A stretch of DNA of 64,000 nucleotides from positions 39,690,189-39,754,188 of the forward strand of contig CM035163.1 of the NCBI GenBank assembly GCA_020205615.1. The letters run 5' to 3'. Source of the DNA: Panax quinquefolius (lineage: Eukaryota; Streptophyta; Magnoliopsida; Apiales; Araliaceae). The number at the start of each line of letters is the position of its first letter. Within the stretch, counting starts at the first letter, position 1. This document shows positions 46,630 to 58,080 of this stretch, piece by piece. A program made the position numbers and the translations under genes. Under the pieces are notes generated by a model. That model made no database searches. It worked only from the letters and a program-made list of their open reading frames with translations, and had not been told where the DNA came from.

Positions 46630-47227
46630 TTCCTTCCTTGAGATCAGTACAAGGTTACATGAATAGATGGGGATAGTCCCTCCTCATCTTATGCTCTAAC
46701 CCTACGTAGCCTCCTCAGCGTTGTGGTTACGCTAAATTACTTTTACAGAAGATATAACCTATTTCTCAATGTTTTCTCTTTCCAATCTACTAACTGGACA
46801 AGAATTTCTTCATATGACATATTTTTTTTACTTGAATGGGCTCATAGGAAATCACATGCTTATAATCAGGCTTGTATGGTCGTAGCACGAAAATGTGAAA
46901 CACGTTGAGGATGTGTTCCAATTCAGGAGGTAAAGCTACCTTGTACGCCACTTCGCCTAATCGCTTCAATACTTCGAATGGTGCTATGAACCTCAGACAA
47001 ATTTTCCTTTTTACCGAATCTTATCTTCCCTTTCCAGGGAGACAATTTCAAAAACACAAAACTACCGACTTCAAAAGCTCGGCTTTGACGATGCAAATTT
47101 GTGTATTTCTTATGTCGATCTTGAGCTGCTACTAATCTGGCTCTTATTGTTGTCATCACATCTTCCGTTTGTTGAACTATTTTTCGGTCTCAAAAGTCGT
47201 CGCTCTCCGACCTCATCCCAACACAAC
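46630..47227 (-). pseudogene. Chromovirus integrase C-terminus and chromodomain remnant
   Basis: On the - strand: a CWDEVGERRLLRPK-like piece at the extreme right (47218), MTTIRARLVAAQDRHKKYTN and FEVGSFVFLKLSPWKG (47155-47030), then in another frame LPPELEHILNVFHIFVLRPY (about 46935-46870) and a decayed chromodomain (EEILVQLVDWKEKTLRNR, then stops). It is the last part of pol of the element whose 3' LTR is the left arm. It is cut at 47227, exactly where a + strand LTR begins. Confidence 0.8.
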
Positions 47228-48322
47228 TGTAAGACCCCAACTTTTTATGAATAAATATTTAATTTCTCAAAATATTATTTTGAATAGTAAGGTGTTGATT
47301 TGATATAATGCTTTAGTTATGGATAAAATGTGCAAATTTTACAAAGTAAGTAAGTGGTCATAAAATATTCTTTTTGTTGGGAAATATCCGTACAACGACG
47401 CAATCATTGGTGGACCACATAACAGAATAACTGTCAGAAATAGAAAGCGACAGAAATAACCTTTTTATAAAAAAACAACGACAAACTTTTACCGTTAACT
47501 GTTGAAATACCCGGTGATAAAAGTACAGTAATACGTGTGGTTGCACAGTGGCACACGATATTTTATAAATAATATTAATATTGAAAATAAAAAATGTGTG
47601 AATAATTATGTTGGAATACATATAATTATGTGTGTCTTGGAAAGCGATGATTCGATTTAAATTGAGTTAAATATGTGATAAGTACGTAAGGCGAAGAAAA
47701 TAATGAAAAGATTAATTTAACCTTATGTGATGATGGATTAAGAAATTGTTTAATTAAATTAATGAAGGAATGATTTTAATAATGGGATAAACTAATTATT
47801 ATTATTTCATTTAAGTAATTATTTTGTGTAATTGCATATGTTGTATGGTCTGGATTCTGCAAGAGCAGGGCCTGGTGTGCGAGTGTCCCAAAGTGGTGAA
47901 GATGCGCCACTTCTGCAGTACAAACAAGCGCAGCTGTGCCAATGACCAATCTTTGAAAATTCTTTTTGTTTCTTCTGATGTGTTGAGCATATAAATAAAT
48001 AATACAATAATATCGCTTCATGCATAAAATATAGTATGGAATGTTAAGAATAATATTATAATTTGTAAATAAGCTTAAGTATGTAATTTACTAAGCCTTG
48101 TGTGACATAATGATGCATGGTGAGTCAATAAAATGCGTGTTTTAAAATTATGAAAGGAAATTCAATTTTAGAAAATAAATATTTGATATTAATTATCATT
48201 ATAATATTTGAATATAATTGAAATAATAAGTTTTATGGAAAATAATGAGTTGTTAGTACTCAAATCTAAATTATATTCCAACCCAATTTCAAATATTATT
48301 TGGACTAACCCAATATACATGG

Positions 48323-48377
<55 letters not shown>

Positions 48378-48715
48378 CTAGTTTCTATCTGGACTCGCAT
48401 TTTCTTAAAATGTGGATTTTTTAGCTTTTTTAAAACAACTAAAAAATAAATAAATAATTATGGGCTGGAATTTTACATGATACAATGTTTTGGGTGTGAT
48501 TTGGATACATATAACAAAACATGCCCTGCATGCATGCATGCGCATCGTATATATATTTTTGGTATAGGTATCCAAATCACGCCCAAAATATTGTATTATG
48601 AAAAAATTTCAGTTCCATAGTTTTTTTTTTGTTTTTTTAGTTGTTTAAAAAAAAAGCAAAAAAGCAAAAAAAAAATTGGTCCGCATTTTACTCCAGTCCG
48701 GACTGGATCCGCTGG

Positions 48716-48753
<38 letters not shown>

Positions 48754-49975
48754 GGGTATATATTAAGTGCAGACCAAACTAATTGATTGTCTCATATTCA
48801 GTGTCTCAATTTTTCTCAGCCATAATAAGTCATTGGCCTAGCCTATTCCTTGTTGCTCAAACCCTAAGATTTCAAATGATGGCTGGGGTGTGGGCTAAAT
48901 GGTAGCAGTGAAAAGCTTTCCACCAAATCTTCATTATCCATCATCTTTTTCTTCTTCCTGTTAAACTAAAACATTGGGGAAAGCCATTATATGGGTAATA
49001 AACCCTCTATAAATGGAGATTCTCTCCTTCTTAATTCAATTTGTAAATTTCTTGATAAATTCCATATAGAGAGTGAGTTGCAATTTGAGTGAGCAATCTA
49101 AACTTGGAGAAAGAAATCAACATCACAACTTCAAGAGGTAGCATTAATATTAAGTATGTTTTAAATTTCAAGTTAGATAAATTCTTAGAAATTCATGAAA
49201 TTACTTGTTAATTGAATTGAAATTGGATGCCATTGTGTTATCTGAGTTGGTATGTACGTTATGAATACAATATGGTTGGTCTGAGTTGCATTTAGAAAAG
49301 GAATTCGTGTTTTGTTTCTGGGTTCTGCCGAAGCAGAACCATTCCTGGTTCTGTCCCAAAGTGGCGCAGTTGCGCCGCCGGGCACCAGAACTTGATAGTG
49401 ATTTTTTTGCTGTAATATGGTATTCTAAGCATGTTAGTTTGACTCATTTATGTATAAAAATGGGTATGACATGTGGTCTCATGTTCCTTTGCATGTCATA
49501 AGTTGTTTTAGTTGCTTTAATGTATATTTTCTAAAGAAAACTTGAAACTTTGAAAACAAAATTGATGAAACTTGTGTACTTTAAGTTCTGACATTGTTAG
49601 CATGTGTATATGGCTTAGTTATGTATGAAATGCGATTTAAATTTGCCTTGCATGTACTAAGTTGCTTTAGCTTGTCTTAGAATGACTTCTAAAGGCGAAC
49701 TTGGACGTTTTGCAAATTAATATCCATGAGCATTGTGTTACTTACATTATGAACTTATAAGATTGCATGATACTTACATTATGTAAACCTTTTGAGTATT
49801 TAAGGGTATGTAAGTTAGGTTAAGGTTAGTAAAACCTGGGATATTGTTATGTTTTTATTAAATCAATTTAATGATTGATGTAATTCATAATGAATGGGTA
49901 GTTATATAAGATGTGAATGTTGTACCGTGAGCACCGAATCTGAGGTTTGAGGGACCCAGATTTGGGGGCGTCACA
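47228..49975 (+). repeat. Right arm of the inverted repeat: chimeric LTR
   Basis: It begins TGTAAGACCCCAACTTTTTATG and ends TTTGGGGGCGTCACA. The first 328 bp match the head of the Tekay LTR family seen at 24909 and 50110 (up to 'gtggcacacg'). From 47556 the sequence switches to the other LTR family, homologous to the left arm. It contains (TA)n runs near 48325-48374 and 48717-48750, and a MITE at 48375-48716. No primer-binding site follows and no clear target duplication is seen. Confidence 0.7.
48375..48716. mobile_element. Hairpin MITE inserted in a (TA)n run
   Basis: Ends 'gtcctagtttctatctggac' and 'gtccggactggatccgctgg' are loosely inverted. Inner arms 'gtgtgatttggatacatata' and 'ggtatccaaatcacgcccaa' are strongly inverted, as are 'gatacaatgttttggg' and 'cccaaaatattgtatt'. 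It interrupts the TA microsatellite, so a TA target is likely. The left arm at 45662-45713 has the TA run without this insertion, which shows that the element arrived later. Confidence 0.7.
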
Positions 49976-50109
49976 ATTAGGATCCTCTCCATTTCAAATG
50001 AATAGGATAGTCCATTTCATGGTCCAGATTTAAAATGTGTTAGAATGTGATATCATGATGACATGATAGAGATGATGATAAGAAATATACAAAGAATGGA
50101 GACCCTATA
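49976..50109. other. Short spacer between two LTRs
   Basis: 134 bp without a primer-binding site or coding sequence. It may be the old target or a relic of internal sequence. Confidence 0.4.
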
Positions 50110-51155
50110 TGTAAGACCCCAAATTTTATGAATAACGATTTAATTTTCTCAAAATATTTTTTTGAATATTATGGTGTGAATTTGAGATAGTGTTATAGTT
50201 GTGGGTAGTATTTATAAATTTTACAAAGTATGCAAGTTGTTATATAATATTTGATTGGTCGGGGAATATTCGTTTTAACAGTGAATATTTGTACGACGAC
50301 ACAATCATTGGTGGACCCCACAACGAAAGTATTGTCGTAGTTAGAAAATGACATAATTATCATTTTATAAAAATAACGACGAGAGTGTTCTGAATTAAAA
50401 GCTGTTGAACTACTCGGTAGTAAAAGTACGATGAATACGCGTGGTTGTATAAGAGCATGGCGGTATTGATTATTGATGCTTACGTAAGAAGTCACTTAGT
50501 TATACTCAATTATTGCTACAGTAATTGTTGCATCATATCTCTCATATTATTGATTCAATTATTGTCACAGTATCATCTGCACAATATGTTATATTATTAA
50601 ATCAAGAATTGAGGCGGCAAAAGTTATTCATATTATTATTTACAATATTGACAATGTCAGAAGTTACATCAAGGAGAGGTTTGGTCACCTAATTGCGCGC
50701 CAATAAGGAGATATCCTTATCGGAGAGCCCCCTCTTTCCTGGGAACGACCTGGTTGTTAAATATTGTGAATTATAATATTAATGATGAATAAGTTCGTGT
50801 TGATTAAAGATGAAATTGATAGTTTTATTGTGTTGGGATTATTAGTGTTAGTGAAAATCGACATCTATTCTGATAATAATTGATGTCTGGAGGTTATATT
50901 TACCCATCGGGTAAATAATCAGATAAATGAGCAATTAATTGCTATTAATTCACATGATTATAACTATTTGTTCACATGTGTGTACTATTGATTCACATTC
51001 TTGTACTATTAGGGGAGGTGGTGCAAGATTGATAATACTTGCATGACTAAGTTAAAAATGGAGGTATAGATGGAGGTACTATACTGTAATTCGTATTTTC
51101 ACATGATTATAACTATTGATTCACATGATTGAACTATTGATTCACATTATTTAAT

Positions 51156-51296
51156 TGTGACTCCCCAAAATAGGTATACATCACCCATTCTGAGTCGTCA
51201 AATAAATGGTACAAAATTCAAATACAACTTAATTAATACAACTGTCATGTAAATACGACAAAACATATGCTGAGAGTTTAAATACGAATATTGTCT
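51156..51296 (-). repeat. Inverted fragment of the same family's LTR end, inside an LTR
   Basis: TGTGACTCCCCAAAATAGG and the following 140 bp are the reverse complement of the Tekay LTR 3' terminus; compare 60941 onward. It is flanked by direct copies of 'ggaggtactatactgtaatt' (51072 and 51311) and 'ctattaggggaggtggtgca' (51006 and 51372). Confidence 0.75.
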
Positions 51297-52242
51297 TAAA
51301 TACGAATGTTGGAGGTACTATACTGTAATTCGTATTTTCATATGTCTAGAACTATTGATTCACATGATTTACTATTAGGGGAGGTGGTGCAAGTTTGATA
51401 ATACTTGCAGGACTAAATTAAAAATGAAGGAAAAGAGGAAGGTATTACACTGTAATATTTTGAGCCCCAAAACGTGCAATTATCGAAGCTATATTTTCCT
51501 ATAAATAGAAGCTCATTCTTCCTTCATTTCTCACCAATTCACTAATGCTATAGAGCAATTATTATAAAGAGAAATTATAGAGAGAAAGAAGAAGAGAAGT
51601 CATTACCTCATTATTCAAAGATCCGGTCTTCTTTTGAGGTAAGGGTATTATTTCTTTTCGTATTCATGAATAGAGCTTCATTATTCCATTCTTTATTATT
51701 ATGTTGGAATAACTGTCTACGCCAAGTACCACATACATGGTGAAATCCTACATTATTCCATTCTTTATTATTATGTTGGAATAACTTATACAAGTACCGC
51801 ATACACGGTGAAATTCTTACGTTATTCCATTCTTTATTATTCTATTAAAATATTATGTCGTAATGCGGATTACGCATGACCAGTTCCATTCTTTATTATT
51901 ACATTGGAATATCACGTCTACATGCGTATTACGCATTTGACTGATTCCATTATTTATTATTCGGTTGGAATAATGCATCGATTAATGGTCTATCGCACGT
52001 ACGGTGAATTCTTACATTATTTTATTCTTTATTATTCATTGGAATAACTTTGTCTATGTGGATTACAGATGCATGGTGAATGATCCTTCAGATTCATTCT
52101 TTATTAAATTGTGGAAATGATCTGTCTACGTGGATTACCGCATGACGGGTGAAAATCCATTTGCAGTTTCGTATATTCTATTATACTCGTGCGAGATATC
52201 ATTTCTTTTGTACTTGTCATGGAATATCATTTTTTTGGTATT

Positions 52243-52500
52243 TTTTTTACGAGTTACTATTCACTTGTTACTATTCACCCGATTACTATTCACTCTAGTA
52301 TTATTCACTCGATTATTCGGGGCACTTTTCGTGTCGAAGTACTATTCACGAGTTACTATTCACCCAAATTACTATTCACCCAAATATTATTCACTCGGGT
52401 ATTTGGGGTACTTTTCATATCGGGGTACTATTCACGAGGTACTATTCCCAAAGTAGTATTCACAGGGTACTATTCACGGGGTACTATTTATCCGAAAAAT
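52243..52500 (+). repeat. Expanded array of 'ttactattcac' repeats in the LTR
   Basis: About 14 imperfect copies of a 13-15-bp unit, '(gag)ttactattcac(cc)'. They lie within two larger units marked by 'ggggcacttttcgtgtcg' and 'ggggtacttttcatatcg'. The LTR at 24909 has only four or five copies (25700-25765). Confidence 0.8.
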
Positions 52501-53657
52501 ATATTTTATTTCTGTCCAAATTATTTTTGGTGCATGAATATTATTCTTGAATTTTACTCTACAAAGCAGTATAATGTTGACAATTTGAACGTTATTGATT
52601 TCTGGATAAATTAAATTATAAATCTTTAAAATTTATCCTTGAACTTGTTTTATTGAATTATTATGTCATTGTCATCATCCTTATGCTTATATTGTGATTA
52701 AAGTCATCTTTGGCTTATGTGCATAGATGGACTTAGTATGATTATGACCTGTAATTATTCGGTATAATCATGATCGTAATGTAACGAATGATGCGGTAAA
52801 AGTCCTCATTGGCCTGTAGTTCATTGATGGACAGTTGTTGGTATGATTATGACCAGAGATTATTCGGTATAATCATGACCTTTGATGATTACATGGATAT
52901 CCTTGGCCGTGGTGCAGGGATGATGTGGTTTATTTATTAAGCTGAGTCTCAGCAATAAAGTTGATGAAAATCTTTTTAAATCATAGAAGATAGTAGATTT
53001 TATGTTCTACTTGACTCTTCTAATGGTTTGCTTATTCCACTGCAGTTGTTGATCTAAAACTTGTTGTCTATTGTATTCTATCAGTTGTTATACTGTTGAA
53101 GGCTAAGGATAATTTAATCTGCATTATCTTAGTCATAATATTTCTTACTGGGCTAGTTGAGCTCACCCTTTCTTTCATTGTTCTCTTCAGAAAATGAGAA
53201 CGTAGTCGGGACTAGTCGGGGAACGGAGTGACGGTCCAGATGGTGTCATAGTAGTCCTCACTATTCTGTGAAATAGTGTGATAATAATTGTAATGAGGAC
53301 TCCATTGAGAGTGGATATTGTCTAGATGACAATATTCTTATTAAAACTCTTAGATTATGTTTTGTCGTATTTTACACGACTGTTGTATAATTAAGTTGTA
53401 TTTGAATTTTTGTACCATGTATTTGGCGACTCAAGATGGGTGATGTATACTGTTTTGGGGCGCCACAGGTTAGTATCAAAGCTTAGGGATATGATCCCTA
53501 GCTAAGATGTGAGACAAGAACTAGGAGGGGAGAGCGGGGAATTCCTTCGCTAGTATATGACCTACCTAAGTTTATTTGGTATTTAATTGGTCTCATTGAG
53601 TATAGGATAATATGTGATATGTCAATTAACCCTTGTTTTTGTGGATGGTGTTTGAAA

Positions 53658-54882
53658 ATGGCATCTGAAAATATTGAGATTAACAATGAAGCACATGAGA
53701 CCGTTGAGTCACCAACGATCAATACCCAGGATAATGTGCAACATGAAGACAATAATCCTCGGGTAAATAACAACACCGATCAGATGATGAACGATGAGAT
53801 GTTCAGAGGTTTTATGATATTCATGAAATATCAGGCGAGAGAGACTCCTGTTCAAAATTCAGGTGGAAACACTGGCAACTCTCGGATGGTCACTGCTAAG
53901 CAGTTCAAGGAGTTGGGACCGCCGGAGTTTTTGGGAAAGCCAGAACCACTTAAGGCGGAGACGTGGTTAAAGTAGATCACCAAGATATTTGATGTCTTGG
54001 GATGCTTCGAGGAGCAAAAGATTCCCTTCGCCACCTTTATGTTACGTGAAGAGGCATATTAGTGGTGGTAATCTATAAAACGTACCCAGCCTATCGCACT
54101 CAAGATGTCTTGGGAGAAGTTCCAAGAGCTGTTCAACGACAAGTACTTTTCCGAAAGTATTCGTCACATGAAGGAGGTGGAGTTTATCAAGTTGGAGCAA
54201 AACAATATGACCGTGTCGCAATACGAGGCTAAATTTGCGAAGTTATCCCGGTTTGCATCCTATTTGGTCGATAATGAGAAGCGAATGACACGAATATTTC
54301 TAAGAGATTTGAAACCCGATATAAGTCAATACCTCATTTCTCAAAAACTTTTTTTATATTTAGATGTTGTGAATAGGGCTCAATTATTGGAGCGCGATAA
54401 TGAGTCAGCACAACCATAAGGCAACGACCAACAACATGATAATAATCATACCGGTGGCAACGGCCATCGGAAAAATGATAACCATCGTGGGGGAAATTAT
54501 CAGGCCATGAATGGTAACCACTTCGGTGGTAATCATGGCCAAGATAATAGAAGTGGAAAGTTCAAGAAGAGAAGATTTAACAATGATGGGAAGGCGTCGG
54601 CAGTAGCACTAACACCCGTTTTCAAGGATGGAGAACGACCACCAATTGTATGCTTCAAATGCGGAGGGGAGGGACATATCAGTCCAAACTGCGTGATGCA
54701 GTCCAAAGCATGCTACAATTGTGGAAAAGAAGGTCACCTAGCCCGATTTTGTTATGCAACAAAGTCAAGTCCAGCTGGGACGGTGGCACCAAAGGCAGAT
54801 ACGGATAAAAAAAAGTCGGTGGTTTTAGGAAGAGCGTTTTTCGTGACTTCACAAAAAGCGAGTAACCCGAACGAAGTTAACA
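53658..54882 (+). pseudogene. Tekay gag, single frame with in-frame stops
   Basis: One frame runs from MASENIEINNEAHETVESP through QMMNDEMFRGFMIFMKYQAR, the gag core (KFQELFNDKYFSESIRHMKE, YEAKFAKLSRFASYLVDNEK) and two intact zinc knuckles, [14 protein letters not shown] and [14 protein letters not shown]. Stops occur at about 53973, two near 54058-54070, and 54417. The first and last sit where Gln codons are expected. At the end, NPNEV is followed directly by the new LTR at 54883. Confidence 0.85.
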
Positions 54883-55499
54883 TGTAATAACCCGATATTT
54901 TCTATATAAATAAATAGGAAATTTTGCATATAATTTTTTTTTAAAATGGTGAGAATAAGTGTCAAGTAATGTGAACGATAAATTTTATCACTTGAAAAAT
55001 TAGAAATAATTTTAGAATTATTAATTATTACAAATTATATTCTTACTGTAATTAATTTTTATAGCAGGAATGTTTTATTAACTATTTTCCATGAAAACAT
55101 GATTGGATATTATTTAAATAATAATTGAAATGATAATTAGAATTATGACAATAAATATTTTATTATATGAATCTGTTCAGAATATTTAAGTTAATTATTT
55201 TAACTTGATTATTGATGTTGTATACGAAGGATAAGACAGATATGGAATCCAAACCCTAAATTTGGATTTTTATCTAGGAATGAGTATAATAATGTGATAT
55301 TAGTTATATTTTAATTTTTCAGTGCTATAAATATATACCTATATCTGAGATCATTAATGTTGGTCAATTGTGGTAAATTATGTCATGACCCTTATATCGT
55401 GTTGTTAAACCCTAATTGTTAAACTCAGTGATGAGTTAAGACTGAGTAGTAATTGTGTTATATGAATTTTACTGTGTATTAGATAATTTCTGTAATTAG

Positions 55500-55760
55500 G
55501 AGAAACCCTAATTATTATTTGAAAACCCTAATTTGTTGAAATTAGAAATCGTAATTACTGTTTTAGTAAATTATACTGATAATTAGGAAACCCTAATTGT
55601 TAATTAAGAAACCCTAATTGTTAATTTGAGAACCCTAATAACATTAAGGAACCCTAATATTAAAAACCATAATTTTCTATTATATACCCTAATTTTGATT
55701 TGTCAAACCCTAGAAATTATTTGGGAAATTATAAGATTTACAATCTAGTGATTAAACCCT
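55500..55760 (+). repeat. 'aaaccctaatt' repeats within the LTR
   Basis: About ten scattered copies of 'aaccctaa' or 'aaccctag' are separated by AT-rich spacers of irregular length. The motif matches the plant telobox core, but the spacing excludes a telomere-type array. Confidence 0.65.
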
Positions 55761-57279
55761 AGATTCAATCACCTTGGACAAGAATGCCCTTGAAATTTTA
55801 AATGAAATTATTATTATGCCCTTTTTGTCCCATTAGTGAATTATTACTAGCAAATCTTATTCAATCTTGGCACCCTACCCTACCAACCTAACAGCTAGCA
55901 TTCCATTATATCAGAATCAATTAGCCAACTTAATTGCATCAATTCATTACATAATTTAAGAGAGAGAAAATGTGACATTTATGCTCATTTGTTCACAATA
56001 CTCATGCTTGACCCTCTCTCTCAAAAACCTTCGAAATTCCCTTACTATATCAGTCTATAATCAAGCCCCACGAACACAAACATCAAATCAGGAGCATAGA
56101 AATCAGAATCAAAGCTTAGAAAAGGTATAAGACCCTAGTTTGAATTTCTGTCCAAAATCTGTTGTTAGATGTTGTGTTTAAGTGTTGTAATATGTTGTTT
56201 ATAGTGTTAGTAAGTGATCTGGGTTGATACATGTTAGATACATAACATCTATAAGCTCAAATCTAGCATTTTTCAAGATCTAGAAATTTTGTTAACTGTG
56301 GTCTGACAACAAATGTCAGTGGCCACAGATCTTTGGTCGTTTATGATTTTTGTTGTTTTTAAGTTGTTATGTGTAGCTTGTAATGTGATCTTTAATATGC
56401 AAAAAGAATTAGAGTCATTTTATGTTTAGAATAGAAGTTATTCACGGTCAAAGACCATTGACCGACAATGACTTTGTAAATTCTGGGCAGCCCAAAAAGT
56501 TAAAAACTCTGTCTGACAAGATATTTTAAGCCAGAGATCTGTCAGGTTTATTATTGTTTGTTGATTTTGTTGTAATAGATATGTAACTGGTTATCTAGAC
56601 ACTAGATACATGTTTTTATATCTCTGAAAAAACACATACTATGGTCGTAATGATTGGTCAAACTAGACCATTTGATCACAGATGCACTTTCTGGAAATTC
56701 CAGAAAACTCTATGAACTACGTTTCTGACAAGAGTTGACCAGCTTGTAACTGTTGATTATGTTGATGTTTTGTTTATGTTAAGTGATAAATCTGTAGTCC
56801 TACATGTTGTCTACAACCTGAAGGTTATAGAACACAAAAAAAAAAATACACGATCAGCATGTAGTGGAGGTCCAAAGTAAGCCCCACGATCTGTTCTTCA
56901 TTTCTGGGCAACCCAGAAAAGAAGAACAGCCTCTGACAGCCACTTTGATGGCTTAGATCTTTCATTTGATGCATGATATGAACATGTTTCTTGCTGGATC
57001 TTGTAGTCTTACATTTTCTCTACCAGATCTGACCAGAAACAAGTCCATAAACACAACACACACTGAATCATTAATGGTCAAACCTGGTCACTCGTACAGT
57101 GACATGCGTATTCTGGGTTTGATGAAGAACACCTATAGCGACAGTTACGTCGCTATAGGCACCCTTTAGCGATAATTTAGTAATAAAAATTATATTTTTA
57201 TTATATAATTATAGAAAATTAGATTTAAATTATTAAAAATACAAAATAAATTATTAAAAATTATTTTAATGTCTGAAAA

Positions 57280-58080
57280 TTATATTTTAATTATTTTGGA
57301 TATATTTCATAAATATTTAATATTTTTGGAATATTAAAAGTATTTAATTTATTTAATTATAATATTAAATAAATTATTTAAAAATGATTTTAATAACTGA
57401 AAAATCATTTAAAATTATATTATAGTATAAGAAAATATTTTAAGTTATTTTCTATGACTTTTAATATTTTGTGGTGAATTTCATTAATTAATTATTATTA
57501 ATGATATTAAAGTTATTTAATAATTATATTAAATAATTTAGTTTAAAAATGATTTTATTATTTTAAAAATCTTTTAAATGAAAATAAAATGTTTAAAGAT
57601 ATTTTAAGTTATTAAATATAACTTTTAATATTTAAAGGATAATTTCATTAATAATTTAATATTAATGATATTTATTTAATATTAATGATATTAAATTTAT
57701 TTAATAATTATATTAAATAAATAGTTTAAAATAGCTTATTTAATTTAAAAATCATTTAAAAGGATATAAATGTATTAAAAATATTTTAAGTTATAATTAA
57801 TGACTTTTAATATTTGGATAAATAGTACATTAATACTTAAATATTAGTGGTAATTATTTAAAATAATTTTAAATATTTTAAAAATCATTTAAGGTAATAT
57901 TAATATATTAAGAGTATTTTAACTTATTATAAATAACTTTAATATTTTGGTAATGGTTTCATTAATAGTTTAATAGTAATTAAATATTAATGATAATAGA
58001 ATTATTTGAAGTTTAAATCATTTAATAATGATTAGATATTTGAAAATTCATGATAAATTATAATAAGTGTTTAAAAATTA
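57280..58080 (+). repeat. Degenerate AT-rich tandem repeat within the LTR
   Basis: Four to five units of about 130-155 bp contain 'tattttaagttatt', 'gacttttaatattt', 'tttcattaata' and 'tattaaataa' in the same order. Copies are strongly diverged. Confidence 0.6.

Larger units (their letters stand above)
50110..53467 (+). repeat. 5' LTR of the interrupted Tekay element, with internal rearrangement
   Basis: It begins TGTAAGACCCCAAATTTTATG and ends TTTTGGGGCGCCACA. At about 3.36 kb it is some 500 bp longer than the LTR at 24909. The excess is explained by a duplicated stretch at 51006-51420 that contains an inverted LTR end (51156-51296), and by an expanded 'ttactattcac' array at 52243-52500. 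The TATA box is at 51500. Confidence 0.85.
50110..54882 (+). mobile_element. Tekay element, 5' part (LTR and gag), cut by another element
   Basis: The 5' LTR (50110-53467) is followed by a degenerate primer-binding site, TAGTATCAAAGC, at 53471-53482, and by gag from 53658. Gag ends at 54882, where the LTR of a different element begins. Up to that point it follows the same order as the full copy at 24909. Its protease, RT, integrase and 3' LTR should lie beyond the second element, outside the window. Confidence 0.85.

Noticed and set aside
55500..55760. Telomere-like repeats (aaaccctaa)
   Set aside because: Units are irregularly spaced and sit inside an LTR, so it is not an interstitial telomere tract.
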